Assembly: GCF_014698475.1 (NCBI RefSeq)
Contig: NZ_JACJTB010000002.1
Coordinates: 124,001 to 188,000 of the forward strand
Origin: Nostoc spongiaeforme FACHB-130
GTDB lineage: Bacteria > Cyanobacteriota > Cyanobacteriia > Cyanobacteriales > Nostocaceae
Direction: 5' to 3'
DNA length: 64,000 bases
The position numbers and the translations under genes are program-made. This document shows positions 26,522 through 36,493 of this stretch, in pieces; positions within the stretch are counted from its first letter, which is position 1; each line of letters starts with the position of its first letter. The notes beneath the pieces are model-generated. The model saw only the letters and a list, made by a program, of their open reading frames with translations, made no database searches and had not been told where the DNA came from.

Positions 26522-27103
26522 ATGATTGCTCACCATACCAGAGTTACCAGCAAGTCTGTAGCGAGGAGGATAAGGCAAATGCGAGGTTGGTTATCAAAAT
26601 TCATCCACCGCAAACGTCGGCGCTTTTGTGCGTCTTTAGTCAGGACGTATCGAGAGATCAGTGACGCTTCTGTAGATGAACTGTGGCAAAAAGTAGTTGA
26701 CTTAACCGATGTATCCTGGCATCCCCTACTCAAAAGTACTAATGTCCCCTACGGATTAGTCCCCAAACCCGGATTAATTTACCAAGCCGTCACTCGCGTT
26801 TCGCCCTTTCCTATCCGCATCTTTGTAGAACGGGTAAACCCCAGAGAACTGTTGAGTGTGAGAGTGCTGGCAATTCCTGGCGTAGAAGAAAGAATTACTT
26901 ATCAAGTGGAATCTACGGTGTGTGGAACTTGTTTATCTTATTCTGTCACCCTCAAAGGCTGGCTATCTCCCCTGATTTGGTCATTTTCTCGCCCCTATGC
27001 AGATCGGGTGGCACGTTCTTTAGTGGAAGCCGTAGAAAATGCCGCAGTGCAAGCGGTATCTAGTAAGAAAAAACCTTTGAATGATGGTTGTTTTGATTTT
27101 TAG
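26522..27103 (+). CDS. SRPBCC-fold protein
   Basis: 193 residues. After a very basic N-terminus (RIRQMRGWLSKFIHRKRRR), the chain shows the SRPBCC (START-like) pattern: YREISDASVDELWQKVVDLT (helix-grip start), VSWHPLLKSTNVPYG, GLIYQAVTRVSPFPIRIFVE, and a long C-terminal helix (PYADRVARSLVEAVENAAVQ). This fold binds lipids, pigments or other hydrophobic ligands. The first 19 residues may be untranslated: ATG at 26579 is a credible second start. No partners nearby; function unknown. Confidence 0.8.
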   Translation: MIAHHTRVTSKSVARRIRQMRGWLSKFIHRKRRRFCASLVRTYREISDASVDELWQKVVDLTDVSWHPLLKSTNVPYGLVPKPGLIYQAVTRVSPFPIRIFVERVNPRELLSVRVLAIPGVEERITYQVESTVCGTCLSYSVTLKGWLSPLIWSFSRPYADRVARSLVEAVENAAVQAVSSKKKPLNDGCFDF

Positions 27104-27203
27104 AAATGAGGGAGTGGTGAGTTGGGAGTAGGGGTTGGAGGTTAGAAGCCAAAGCCGAAATTTGGTACGGCGAAAATTATTTTTTCATCTTTGACTCCTA
27201 CTC

Positions 27204-27332
27204 CTGGATTTCTCACAAGAGAGAAATCCAGGGATGTGGGAAGTGTGGGAGGATGGTGAAGAAATCTTTCCCCCCACACTCCCCACACTCCCCTCTCTCT
27301 CCACACCCGCTACCCATAAGTGAGAAATTCGG
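27204..27332. repeat. Large foldback repeat, second copy
   Basis: Same ordered parts as 5605-5752: hairpin GGATTTCTC/GAGAAATCC, G-rich block, core GGATGGTGAAGAAATCTTTC, C-rich block, and closing TGAGAAATTCGG. It is shorter, mainly in the G and C tracts. It fills the interval 27104-27435, of which the remainder is GGGAGT-type short repeats on both sides. Confidence 0.75.
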
Positions 27333-27435
27333 GTACTCCCCACTACCTATTCCCCACTCCCCAACAAAGTTAAGATTCTATTAGGTGAGAATAAAAATTT
27401 CTTAAATTTTTTACGGCGGTAATGCTGAAAACACT

Positions 27436-28509
27436 ATGTACGATGTCCTTGATTCCCGTTCTGTCTTAGAAGTATTGCGGCCTGTGCAAGACCCAGAACT
27501 CCGTAAGAGTCTGGTAGAACTGAATATGATTCGCAACGTTAACATTGACGGTGGCAAGGTGAGCTTTACTTTGGTTTTGACCACACCAGCCTGTCCTTTG
27601 CGTGAATTTATTGTTGAAGATTGTGAAAAAGCTGTTAAAAAACTCCCAGGCGTGACGGAAGTCAAGGTAGAAGTCACAGCCGAAACACCCCAGCAAAAAA
27701 ATGTCCCCGATCGCACTGGGGTTCCTGGGATAAAAAATATCTTGGCAGTTTCCAGTGGTAAAGGTGGTGTCGGTAAAAGCACAGTGGCGGTGAATGTCGC
27801 CGTCGCCCTTGCCCAAACAGGTGCGAAAGTTGGTTTGCTGGATGCTGATATTTACGGCCCCAACGATCCCACCATGTTGGGGCTAGGAGATGCTCAAATT
27901 ACCGTCCGTTCCACAGATAAAGGTGAAGTTTTAGAACCCGCCTTTAATCATGGAGTCAAATTAGTCTCAATGGGCTTTTTGATTGACAAAGACCAGCCGG
28001 TGATTTGGCGGGGGCCGATGCTGAATGGTGTGATTCGCCAGTTTCTTTATCAAGTGGAATGGGGCGAACTAGATTATTTAATTGTGGATATGCCGCCGGG
28101 AACGGGTGATGCTCAGTTAACTTTAGCCCAAGCTGTACCAATGGCGGGATCTGTAATTGTGACTACACCACAAACCGTCGCTTTATTAGATGCTCGGAAA
28201 GGATTACGGATGTTTCAGCAAATGAACGTCCCTGTTTTGGGAATAGTAGAAAACATGAGTTACTTTATTCCCCCGGATATGCCAGATAAACAGTACGATA
28301 TTTTCGGTTCTGGTGGTGGTGAAAAAACTGCTACAGAATTGGGAGTGCCTTTATTGGGCTGCGTCCCCTTAGAGATTTCCACTAGAGTTGGTGGTGACAG
28401 TGGTGTGCCGATTGTAGTTTCTCAACCAGATTCGGCTTCAGCTAAAGCCTTAAAAGCGATCGCCCTGACTATCGCCGGTAAAGTATCAGTTGCTGCACTG
28501 ACGGCATAA
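27436..28509 (+). CDS. mrp: Mrp/ApbC-type iron-sulfur carrier P-loop ATPase
   Basis: 357 residues. The N-terminal MIP18/DUF59 domain (about 1-85, VLEVLRPVQDPELRKSLVEL, with a Cys in TTPACPLREFIVEDC) precedes a ParA/MinD-like ATPase with deviant Walker A SSGKGGVGKSTVAVN (about 107-121), switch region LLDADIYGPNDPTMLGL and GGGEKTATELGVPLLG. Mrp proteins of this type (Nbp35/ApbC relatives) carry and deliver Fe-S clusters. The CxxC for cluster binding seen in many homologues is not obvious here, so its mode may differ. Monocistronic, 73 bp after a long repeat-rich leader. Confidence 0.9.
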   Translation: MYDVLDSRSVLEVLRPVQDPELRKSLVELNMIRNVNIDGGKVSFTLVLTTPACPLREFIVEDCEKAVKKLPGVTEVKVEVTAETPQQKNVPDRTGVPGIKNILAVSSGKGGVGKSTVAVNVAVALAQTGAKVGLLDADIYGPNDPTMLGLGDAQITVRSTDKGEVLEPAFNHGVKLVSMGFLIDKDQPVIWRGPMLNGVIRQFLYQVEWGELDYLIVDMPPGTGDAQLTLAQAVPMAGSVIVTTPQTVALLDARKGLRMFQQMNVPVLGIVENMSYFIPPDMPDKQYDIFGSGGGEKTATELGVPLLGCVPLEISTRVGGDSGVPIVVSQPDSASAKALKAIALTIAGKVSVAALTA

Positions 28510-28754
28510 ATTTTTAATTTTGTCTGATTCCTGGGCAATTGCCTAGGAATACAGATTATGAATTGAGAATTTAGAAGTTAAAATTCAGAAGTCATAATTT
28601 CTCATGTTTAAGTATGCGGAATATAGTGAAAAAGTATTTTGTTTTGTGAAATAAATTCACAGGTTTGTAAACTCCTCCTGAATTTTACTTACTGTTTTCT
28701 AAATTCTTTTACTCAGTAAATTTAACTCTCCAAATTAAATTCTAAAATCGCACA

Positions 28755-30071
28755 ATGTTGTTAAAACGTTCGCTTCCCAAAGTTCGCTGGAAGTCTTGGG
28801 TTAAACCTTGGCAACAAGTAGATTGGTTATTATTTTGTTTACCTGTTGCAGCCAGTATGTTTGGCGGTCTGATGATTCTCAGTACAGAACTCAAACAGCC
28901 GGTGACAGATTGGTGGTGGCACTGGTTAGTAGCTGGTATCGGCACTTTTATCGCGTTATTCTTAGCTCGTATCCGCTACGAAAATCTACTCCAGTGGCAT
29001 TGGATTACTTATGGTCTGACCAACTTGAGTTTGATGGCGGTGATGGTGGCTGGTACGAGTGCGAAAGGCGCACAACGCTGGATTAGCGTCGCGGGTTTTA
29101 ATGTTCAACCATCAGAATTTGCCAAAATTGGCATTATTATTACCCTCGCCGCCTTATTACACAAACGTACCGCATCCTCCCTAGATAATGTATTTCGCGC
29201 CTTGGCGATTACTGCCGTTCCTTGGGGACTAGTATTTTTACAACCAGATTTGGCGACATCCTTGGTATTTGGGGCGATCGTTTTGGGGATGTTGTATTGG
29301 GCTAACGCCAATCCAGGCTGGCTTATCTTGTTGATTTCTCCGGTGATTTCCGCGATTTTGTTTAGTATTTACTGGCCTTTATCGGAGCCAATTATCTTAT
29401 TTAAAGAATTAGCGTTAGGGCCTTTAGGGGTGGTTTGGTCATTTGCAATGGCGATTGTAGGCTGGCAAACACTCCCTTGGCGAAGATTTGGTCTGGGTGC
29501 GCTTGGCGCTTGGATTTTGAATATTTGCGGTGGTGAACTCGGTGTTTTTGCCTGGAACCATGTTTTAAAAGAGTATCAAAAAGACCGCCTCACCGTATTT
29601 ATTAACCCCGATCATGATCCTCTCGGTGCTGGCTATCACCTGATTCAATCACGGATTGCCATTGGTGCAGGCGAAATTTGGGGATGGGGTTTGTTTAAAG
29701 GGCCGATGACTCAACTCAATTTCGTCCCGGAACAGCATACAGACTTTATTTTCTCTGCTGTCGGTGAAGAATTTGGGTTTGTGGGTTGTTTAGTGGTTTT
29801 GTTTGTCTTTTGCTTGATTTGCTTCCGGTTGCTGCACGTAGCCCAAACCGCCAAAGATAACTTTGGTTCGTTATTGGCGATCGGTGTGTTGTCGATGATT
29901 GTGTTTCAGTTGATTGTAAATGTCGGGATGACTGTTGGTTTAGCACCTGTCGCTGGGATTCCCCTACCGTGGATGAGTTACGGACGTTCTGCAATGCTGA
30001 CTAATTTCATCGCTTTAGGAATAGTAGAATCGGTGGCAAATTTCCGACAAAAGCAGAAGTATTATTTATGA
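28755..30071 (+). CDS. rodA: Rod-shape peptidoglycan polymerase RodA
   Basis: 438-residue SEDS-family glycosyltransferase that polymerises lipid II during cell elongation. About ten hydrophobic segments are visible. Family features: KGAQRWISVAGFNVQPSEFA, QPDLATSLVFGAIVLGMLYW, KDRLTVFINPDHDPLGAGYH, the long cytoplasmic/periplasmic loop GWGLFKGPMTQLNFVPEQHT followed by DFIFSAVGEEFGFVG, and GIPLPWMSYGRSAMLTN. These distinguish RodA/FtsW/SpoVE; the PEQHTDFIFSAVGEE form with the cyanobacterial middle insertion favours RodA. It precedes ndhS by about 100 bp on the same strand; the partner class B PBP is not in the window. Confidence 0.93.
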   Translation: MLLKRSLPKVRWKSWVKPWQQVDWLLFCLPVAASMFGGLMILSTELKQPVTDWWWHWLVAGIGTFIALFLARIRYENLLQWHWITYGLTNLSLMAVMVAGTSAKGAQRWISVAGFNVQPSEFAKIGIIITLAALLHKRTASSLDNVFRALAITAVPWGLVFLQPDLATSLVFGAIVLGMLYWANANPGWLILLISPVISAILFSIYWPLSEPIILFKELALGPLGVVWSFAMAIVGWQTLPWRRFGLGALGAWILNICGGELGVFAWNHVLKEYQKDRLTVFINPDHDPLGAGYHLIQSRIAIGAGEIWGWGLFKGPMTQLNFVPEQHTDFIFSAVGEEFGFVGCLVVLFVFCLICFRLLHVAQTAKDNFGSLLAIGVLSMIVFQLIVNVGMTVGLAPVAGIPLPWMSYGRSAMLTNFIALGIVESVANFRQKQKYYL

Positions 30072-30172
30072 GTCATTGGTCATTAGTCAATAGTTCTAAT
30101 GCAAAGGACAAATGACCAATGACAAAGGACAAGTATTAAGCTATTAACAGTAAACCAGCGAGGGTAAAAATC

Positions 30173-30373
30173 ATGATTCTGCCTGGAGCAACTGTTCGTG
30201 TCAAAAATCCCGCAGATACCTACTATCGCTATGAAGGACTCGTACAACGGGTAAGTGATGGCAAGGTAGCTGTATTGTTTGAAGGTGGCAACTGGGATAA
30301 ACTAATTACCTTTCGCCTGTCAGAGTTGGAACCTGTAGACACCACAGCAGGACGTAAAGCAGGTAAAAAGTAA
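30173..30373 (+). CDS. ndhS: NDH-1 complex subunit NdhS
   Basis: 66-residue SH3-like subunit of the cyanobacterial NDH-1 complex, at the ferredoxin-docking site that supports cyclic electron flow and CO2 uptake. The sequence matches the family across its length: [40 protein letters not shown], and a short basic tail (GRKAGKK). The start ATG 30173 is well spaced from the GCGAGG-type sequence before it. A region of AAAAAGTAAAAAG simple repeats follows the stop. Cotranscription with rodA is possible but not shown. Confidence 0.9.
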   Translation: MILPGATVRVKNPADTYYRYEGLVQRVSDGKVAVLFEGGNWDKLITFRLSELEPVDTTAGRKAGKK

Positions 30374-30463
30374 AAAGTAAAAAGGCAAAAGAAAAATAAC
30401 TAACTCTTTTGCCTTTCGTGTTCCACCTTTTGCACTTTGCATTTTGCCTTTTAACTTGATTCT

Positions 30464-31120
30464 ATGCGTCTTCCTCTACCACAATTTGCGACAAGCGATC
30501 GCCACCCCAGCCACATTGCGGAGGTGATTGAGACTAATACTACTGAATTTCTGGCACAATGCTTGGAACCAGAGGATTTGAGCTTTCCGGCTATGCCACC
30601 TTTTGGTAGTTGGGTTTGTGCTGTAGATGAAGAGTCTGGAAATCAAGTGTATGCTGTGGTGTCTTATGCCACAACTATGCCGATAGATTCTGTGCATCGG
30701 GCTGTGGCGATGGGTTTGTCATTGCAAGAATTACGAGAAGAACAACCCCAAATATTTGCTATGCTCAAAACGGAATTTCGGGCGGCGATTGTTGGTTTTT
30801 CACCGCCTACCCAAAATTCTTCAGCAATTCCCCGGATATATCAGTATTTACCTCCCCGTCCACCGCAAATTCATCAAGCGGTTTATCGTTGCGAAGCGGA
30901 AGCAATTATTAAATTTACAGAAGAATTAGATTTTTTACGGACATTATTATCTGTAAATGTTGCGCCAGTTGAGTCTTTAACCGCCGCAGCTATTCGAGAT
31001 GTTTATCAGTTACGCAAAGCTGACAGAGAATGGCTGGTGAAAGCAGGACGAATGCTGAGTGTACTGTTAAAAGATGATTATGACCGCTTACGGTTTATTT
31101 TGAGTCAAATCCACCCATAG
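30464..31120 (+). CDS. HAS-barrel domain protein
   Basis: 218 residues. The N-terminal part (residues about 13-100) fits the HAS-barrel module: HIAEVIETNTTEFLAQCLEP, PPFGSWVCAVDEESGNQVYA, VVSYATTMPIDSVHRAVAMG. Those barrels precede HerA-type DNA-translocating ATPases. The following part runs into AVYRCEAEAIIKFTEELDFL and a helical tail ending RLRFILSQIHP. No ATPase domain follows, so it is a standalone barrel plus helices, a form I associate with conserved cyanobacterial proteins. It sits on the plus strand between ndhS and the antiporter gene; cooperation with HerA elsewhere is only a guess. Confidence 0.75.
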   Translation: MRLPLPQFATSDRHPSHIAEVIETNTTEFLAQCLEPEDLSFPAMPPFGSWVCAVDEESGNQVYAVVSYATTMPIDSVHRAVAMGLSLQELREEQPQIFAMLKTEFRAAIVGFSPPTQNSSAIPRIYQYLPPRPPQIHQAVYRCEAEAIIKFTEELDFLRTLLSVNVAPVESLTAAAIRDVYQLRKADREWLVKAGRMLSVLLKDDYDRLRFILSQIHP

Positions 31121-31266
31121 GTAGTTGTTTTATGAAAAATTACCTAAGTAGTTTAAGATAAACTGTTTTGTCATTTCTCAGGGTGGCTTTTATAATGATT
31201 TATTTTGATTGTGCGATCGCCTAACAAGCGATCGTTGTTTTACCGTCGCTCCTTTAAGTCCTACCT

Positions 31267-33399
31267 ATGGAACCAGTCTTATCAGTTCTTGCGATAGAAC
31301 CTACTTTCCATCTGGGTCAGGAACCAATTGTTCCTTTGGCAATTTTACTACTGGTGATTTTAGTTATACCCATTTTGTTTGAGCGCCTCAGAATACCAGG
31401 GTTAGTTGGTTTAGTTGGTTCTGGAGTTGTACTTGGCCCGTCAGGTTGGAATTTAGTTCACACTGATTACTCAATCATTAACCTACTATCTGACATTGGC
31501 TTAATTTATTTGATGTTTTTAGTAGGTTTAGAACAAGACTTTCGCCAATTACACCAGAGTCAGAAACAAGCTTGGGGATTTGCCTGGTTCAGCTTTATTA
31601 TTCCTTTACTGATGGGAATTTTCATCGGTAAGATTTGCGGTTGGGGGGCGAATACATCTCTATTCATCGGCTGCTTATTTAGTTCTTATACCCTTTTGGC
31701 ACATCCCATTCTCAGCAGCTTGGGAGTGATTAATAATCAAGCCGTTAGCACCTCAATTAAAGCAACGATATTAACTGATATTGGTGCTGTTTTGATATTA
31801 TCAATTTTCTTATCTAGCCAACCCACAGAGGCATTCAGTTTATCTTACATCCTCACATACTTAGGTCGGTTAATTATTTATACAACAATTGTTTGGGTGG
31901 GTTGTGATTGGGCTGGACAAGAATTTTTTCGTCGTTCTGGAGATGATGAAAGTAATAAATTTTTATTTGTCTTGCTCTCAGTATTTATTGCTCTCATCAG
32001 TTGTCAATTACTGGGAATTACCAAAATTGTCGGAGCCTTTTTAGCAGGTTTGGCAATGAATGCAGTAGTTGGTGACAGTCCCACCAAAGAAAAAATTACT
32101 TTTTTGGGTAGTGTTTTATTTATTCCGGTATTTTTTGTTAACCTTGGTGTTTTGATTAATTTGCCTGCTGGCAGCAACCGAGTTACAGTTCTAGAGTTAA
32201 TTTTGTTAGGTTTTGTTAGTGTAATTGTTAGTAAATTTGTAGCGGCGTTGTTAGCAAAACTTTGCGATCGCTATAACTGGCAAGAAATGTTTACTATGTG
32301 GTCGATATCCGTACCACAAGTGAGTACCACCTTAGTGGGGACTTTTTTAGGGTATCGTGCTGGCTGGCTCTCTACAGAAGTATTTCTCAGCATGGTGGCT
32401 TTAGTGCTGATCACATCAACTTTAGGGGTTGCACTTACAGATCGCCTAGCTGTGGCTTTAACATCTACACCCCAGCCAGAAGCACTCACAGTAAATTTAC
32501 CTGAAGCCAAAATTGCTGAAAAACCCAGTATTTTAACTATAGTTGTACCGATATATAATCCTCATACGCAGCAGTACTTAATGGAAATGGCGGCATTATT
32601 AGCCCAGTTTGAAAAAAGCAAAATTATCCCGTTAAATATTGCCACGGCTGCGGCGCAGATGGATGCACCACAACTAGAAGCGTCTCTGCTAAGAGGTGAA
32701 CAGTTATTAGCTAAAGCCACTGATCAGAGCCTAGGCGGAAAAATTGAAACAGTACCACTAGTGCGAATTGATAATGCTTATGGAGATGGAATTAGCCGAG
32801 CTGCACGGGAGCAGAAAGCCAGTTTAATTGTTATGGGTTGGGGTAAACGGACTGGTTTGCGATCGCGTTTATTTGGTAATGTGACTGACAGTGTATTATG
32901 GGCATCCCATTGTGCTGTAGCGGTCACACGTTTGGTAGAGTCCCCCCAAAAAATTCAGCGCATTCTTGTACCATTAGAAAATTTAACGTCGCCTGTATTG
33001 CCTGCTGTTAAGTTTGCCCAAATGTTAGCAGAGGCCAATCAAGCCCAAGTCACAGTTTTAAATGTGTGCGATCGCCGCATTAGTGCTAGTAAAATTGCCG
33101 CTAGGCGATCGCAACTGACAGTTTTAGTCTCACAGTTAGCCCTACCAAATTCCCCAGAAATTCAAATGATTGCTCATGACAATATTGCCCAGGCAATTTT
33201 ACAGGCAGCCAGACTGTATGATTTGGTAGTATTACCTTTTATCCGTAACTATCATATCCCTGGCGGCTTAGTTACAAATGATCTGACGACTCAAATCGCC
33301 AAGCATCTAACTTGCTCGATTGTCATCCTGAAAGCCTCTGAAAATACGCAAGTCACAAACATATCTAAAACTATTGCTAACACGAGTTATATGATTTAA
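31267..33399 (+). CDS. CPA2-type cation/proton antiporter with two UspA domains
   Basis: 710 residues. The N-terminal part (about 20-405) has about twelve membrane segments of the monovalent cation:proton antiporter-2 family, for example ERLRIPGLVGLVGSGVVLGP and LGITKIVGAFLAGLAMNAVV. Two cytoplasmic universal-stress-protein-like domains follow. The first (about 420-560) contains GISRAAREQKASLIVMGWGK and RLFGNVTDSVLWASHCAVAV, the second (about 570-700) RILVPLENLTSPVLPAVKFA and a shorter tail. The USP domains may bind ATP or another nucleotide and gate transport of Na+, K+ or protons in response to energy or osmotic state. Monocistronic. Confidence 0.9.
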   Translation: MEPVLSVLAIEPTFHLGQEPIVPLAILLLVILVIPILFERLRIPGLVGLVGSGVVLGPSGWNLVHTDYSIINLLSDIGLIYLMFLVGLEQDFRQLHQSQKQAWGFAWFSFIIPLLMGIFIGKICGWGANTSLFIGCLFSSYTLLAHPILSSLGVINNQAVSTSIKATILTDIGAVLILSIFLSSQPTEAFSLSYILTYLGRLIIYTTIVWVGCDWAGQEFFRRSGDDESNKFLFVLLSVFIALISCQLLGITKIVGAFLAGLAMNAVVGDSPTKEKITFLGSVLFIPVFFVNLGVLINLPAGSNRVTVLELILLGFVSVIVSKFVAALLAKLCDRYNWQEMFTMWSISVPQVSTTLVGTFLGYRAGWLSTEVFLSMVALVLITSTLGVALTDRLAVALTSTPQPEALTVNLPEAKIAEKPSILTIVVPIYNPHTQQYLMEMAALLAQFEKSKIIPLNIATAAAQMDAPQLEASLLRGEQLLAKATDQSLGGKIETVPLVRIDNAYGDGISRAAREQKASLIVMGWGKRTGLRSRLFGNVTDSVLWASHCAVAVTRLVESPQKIQRILVPLENLTSPVLPAVKFAQMLAEANQAQVTVLNVCDRRISASKIAARRSQLTVLVSQLALPNSPEIQMIAHDNIAQAILQAARLYDLVVLPFIRNYHIPGGLVTNDLTTQIAKHLTCSIVILKASENTQVTNISKTIANTSYMI

Positions 33400-33747
33400 G
33401 TAATTTCCCTAACCCACAACTTGCAGTCGGCAATTTTGTAACTTCAGGTAGATGAAAAGCTATTCCTGATTATAATTCGGGTTTTACAAGCAGCTAAATT
33501 TTGTTGAAGATTTCATGAATTCTCTAGTAAAAATGCTCAAGCTTTCGGTGATGTTTGCTATTTTGCTAGAAGAATTGTCCAATAACCAAGTATTCATGTA
33601 ACAAAATTGCATACATAACAAATTAGTCACTCATAAAATACATTACTAAAATTTAGCTCTGTTCGCCCTGCATTTTTGTATCTCGGCTGGGTACTCTAAA
33701 AACAAGCTAAACAGCCACTACTAGTATCTGTAAATATCAGGAAAACT
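33400..33747. other. Leader and promoter region of uxs
   Basis: 348 bases, AT-rich, no coding frame. The last bases carry a CAGGAAAACT ribosome-site-like stretch before the ATG at 33748. No conserved repeat seen. Confidence 0.5.
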
Positions 33748-34683
33748 ATGAGAATTTTGGTGACGGGCGGCGCTGGGTTCATTGGTTCCCATCTCATTGA
33801 TCGATTAATACCCCAAGGACATGAAGTAATTTGTTTAGATAATTTTTATACAGGTACTAAACGTAATATCTTCAAATGGATGGGACACCCCAACTTTGAG
33901 TTGATCCGCCACGATATTACTGAGCCAATTCGTTTAGAAGTTGACCAAATCTATCACTTAGCTTGTCCAGCTTCGCCAGTACATTATCAGTACAACCCAG
34001 TGAAAACCGTTAAGACTAACGTTATGGGAACACTGAATATGTTGGGGTTAGCTAAACGTGTGAAAGCTAGATTTTTGTTAGCTTCAACTAGCGAAGTTTA
34101 CGGTGATCCCGAAGTTCATCCCCAAACCGAAGACTACAGAGGTAATGTTAATCCTATTGGCTTGCGTTCTTGTTACGACGAAGGTAAGAGAATTGCGGAA
34201 ACTTTAGCATTTGACTACTACAGACAAAATAAAGTTGAAATTCGCGTAGCCCGGATATTTAACACCTATGGGCCACGAATGTTAGAAAATGACGGTCGTG
34301 TAGTCAGCAACTTAGTAGTTCAAGCATTACGGGGTATTCCCTTAACTGTGTATGGTGAAGGTACACAAACACGTAGTTTTTGTTACGTATCTGACCTAGT
34401 AGAAGGACTGATGCGGTTGATGAATTGTGAATTTACTGGCCCCATCAATTTAGGTAATCCTGACGAATACACAATCTTGGAATTGGCTCAGGCTGTGCAG
34501 AATTTGGTGAATCCCGATGCCGAGATTAAATTTGAACCACTACCCTCGGATGATCCTCGCCGCCGTCGCCCTGATATTACAAGAGCAAAAACTTGGTTAA
34601 ATTGGGAACCTACCATTCCTCTGCAAGAGGGGTTAAAACTGACAGTAGAGGATTTCCGCGATCGCATAAAAAGCGATACTTAG
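33748..34683 (+). CDS. UDP-glucuronate decarboxylase (UDP-xylose synthase)
   Basis: 311-residue short-chain dehydrogenase/reductase enzyme that decarboxylates UDP-glucuronate to UDP-xylose with bound NAD. The Rossmann motif is [15 protein letters not shown] (residues 7-21), followed by the catalytic Ser region [20 protein letters not shown] and the catalytic YxxxK in [20 protein letters not shown]. The [19 protein letters not shown] stretch is specific to the UXS type. Full length. It lies 164 bp upstream of ugd, whose product supplies its substrate, so the two genes form a pathway pair for cell-surface polysaccharide precursors. Confidence 0.93.
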   Translation: MRILVTGGAGFIGSHLIDRLIPQGHEVICLDNFYTGTKRNIFKWMGHPNFELIRHDITEPIRLEVDQIYHLACPASPVHYQYNPVKTVKTNVMGTLNMLGLAKRVKARFLLASTSEVYGDPEVHPQTEDYRGNVNPIGLRSCYDEGKRIAETLAFDYYRQNKVEIRVARIFNTYGPRMLENDGRVVSNLVVQALRGIPLTVYGEGTQTRSFCYVSDLVEGLMRLMNCEFTGPINLGNPDEYTILELAQAVQNLVNPDAEIKFEPLPSDDPRRRRPDITRAKTWLNWEPTIPLQEGLKLTVEDFRDRIKSDT

Positions 34684-34847
34684 GATTTAAGCTTCCCCAT
34701 AGTTGATCAAACTGCTCTGAATCAGAGTAAAAGCTAAGTTGCCTTCATAGCTTGTACTTCAATCATTAGTTCATCAACGGCGTGTAAATGTCGTACTGAC
34801 AACTTCATTTATGAAGAATCACCCCAAGAAAGCGAGGAGTTAATAAA

Positions 34848-36239
34848 ATGCGTGTTTGCGTAATTGGTACTGGGTACGTTGGTTTAGTTACAGGTGCTTG
34901 CTTGGCTCACATTGGCCATGATGTAGTTTGCATCGATAACAACGAAGAAAAAGTCAAACTGATGAAGTCTGGGCAATCACCCATTTTTGAGCCAGGACTT
35001 TCGGAAATTATGCAATCTGCCATTCAATCTGGCAATATTCAGTTTTCCACTGATCTTGCGGCTGGAGTTGCCCACGGTGAAATTCTGTTTATTGCTGTGG
35101 GTACACCACCCCTACCTACTGGTGAAAGTGATACCCGTTATGTTGAAGCTGTAGCCCGTGGAATTGGTTCAAATCTCAATGGCGGTTATAAAGTTATCGT
35201 CAACAAATCTACAGTACCCATTGGTTCTGGTGACTGGGTAAGAATGATTGTTTTAGATGGCATTGCAGAACGCCAAAAAGCACTGGTACCAGCAGGTGGT
35301 GTGCCTAGTGATGACAAATTGCCAGAACTGGCTGCACATTTTGATGTAGTCAGCAACCCAGAGTTTTTGCGTGAAGGTTCAGCAGTATACGATACCTTTA
35401 ACCCCGATCGCATTGTTTTAGGTGGCAATAGCTCGAAAGCGGTCGCTATGATGCAAGAACTTTATGCCCCCATTGTCGAGCGCAAGTTTGCTGCTGACCA
35501 ATCTTTACCACCTGTACCTGTACTAGTTACAGACCTGAGTTCAGCAGAGATGATTAAATACGCTGCTAATGCTTTCTTGGCTACCAAGATTAGTTTTATT
35601 AACGAAGTTGCTAACATTTGCGATCGCGTTGGTGCTGACGTGACTCAAGTAGCTAAAGGCATCGGTTTAGACTCCCGCATTGGTAACAAATTCTTACAAG
35701 CCGGCATTGGCTGGGGTGGTTCCTGCTTCCCCAAAGACGTTTCCGCTTTGATTCACACTGCTGATGATTATGGTTACGAAGCCCAACTACTCAAATCAGC
35801 CGTTAGCGTTAACGAACGCCAGCGTTTGATTGCTTTGGAAAAACTTCAGCAAGTCCTAAAAATCCTCAAAGGTAAAACAGTCGGCTTGCTTGGTTTAACC
35901 TTCAAACCTGATACCGATGACTTGCGCGATGCACCCGCCCTCAACTTAATTGAGCAACTCAACCGCTTAGGAGCGAAAGTTAAAGCTTACGACCCCATTA
36001 TTTCTCAAACCGGGATGCGTCATGGTTTGTCTGGCGTTTTGGTAGAAACCGATGCTGAAAGACTCGCCGATGGTTGTGATGCTTTGGTACTCGTAACCGA
36101 ATGGCAACAATTCAGCCAATTAGACTATGCCAAAATGGCACAACTGATGAATAACCCTGTCGTGATTGATGGTCGTAACTTCCTCGACCCTGAAACAATG
36201 GTGAGAGCAGGTTTCCAATACGTTGGTATCGGTAGATAA
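34848..36239 (+). CDS. UDP-glucose 6-dehydrogenase
   Basis: 463-residue enzyme that oxidises UDP-glucose twice to UDP-glucuronate with NAD+. The N-terminal NAD domain is MRVCVIGTGYVGLVTGACLA (GxGYVG), the central UDP-binding and catalytic region has EFLREGSAVYDTFNPDRIVL and the catalytic Cys in GIGWGGSCFPKDVSAL, and the C-terminal domain has GKTVGLLGLTFKPDTDDLRD. Full length. The ATG at 34848 has GAGGAG about 10 bases upstream (AGCGAGGAGTT). It is paired with the UDP-glucuronate decarboxylase gene upstream. Confidence 0.95.
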   Translation: MRVCVIGTGYVGLVTGACLAHIGHDVVCIDNNEEKVKLMKSGQSPIFEPGLSEIMQSAIQSGNIQFSTDLAAGVAHGEILFIAVGTPPLPTGESDTRYVEAVARGIGSNLNGGYKVIVNKSTVPIGSGDWVRMIVLDGIAERQKALVPAGGVPSDDKLPELAAHFDVVSNPEFLREGSAVYDTFNPDRIVLGGNSSKAVAMMQELYAPIVERKFAADQSLPPVPVLVTDLSSAEMIKYAANAFLATKISFINEVANICDRVGADVTQVAKGIGLDSRIGNKFLQAGIGWGGSCFPKDVSALIHTADDYGYEAQLLKSAVSVNERQRLIALEKLQQVLKILKGKTVGLLGLTFKPDTDDLRDAPALNLIEQLNRLGAKVKAYDPIISQTGMRHGLSGVLVETDAERLADGCDALVLVTEWQQFSQLDYAKMAQLMNNPVVIDGRNFLDPETMVRAGFQYVGIGR

Positions 36240-36253
36240 TTCTACGAATGTAG

Positions 36254-36313
36254 GGTGGGCAATGCTAGTGACGTAAGAATTAGAGTTTACATTAATTTTG
36301 AGCATTGCCCACC
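36254..36313. repeat. Long-stem hairpin after ugd
   Basis: GGTGGGCAATGCT (36254-36266) pairs perfectly with AGCATTGCCCACC (36301-36313), 13 bp stem with a 34-base loop. It begins 14 bases after the ugd stop, so it may end transcription, but it lacks a T-run and looks like a dispersed repeat. Confidence 0.55.
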
Positions 36314-36493
36314 TGATAAAACTTGCAATTGATATAACCTCTTACTCATCCCTTCTCCAACGCGGAGAGGGGAATTTTAATATCTGACGCACCTAAAATT
36401 GAGGAAAATAGCAAAAGCGATCGCCATCATCAACCGCAATACAGGGTTCTAGAAGCCACAAAAACAAGAAAATTATCGAGGAGCTAAAAGAAG

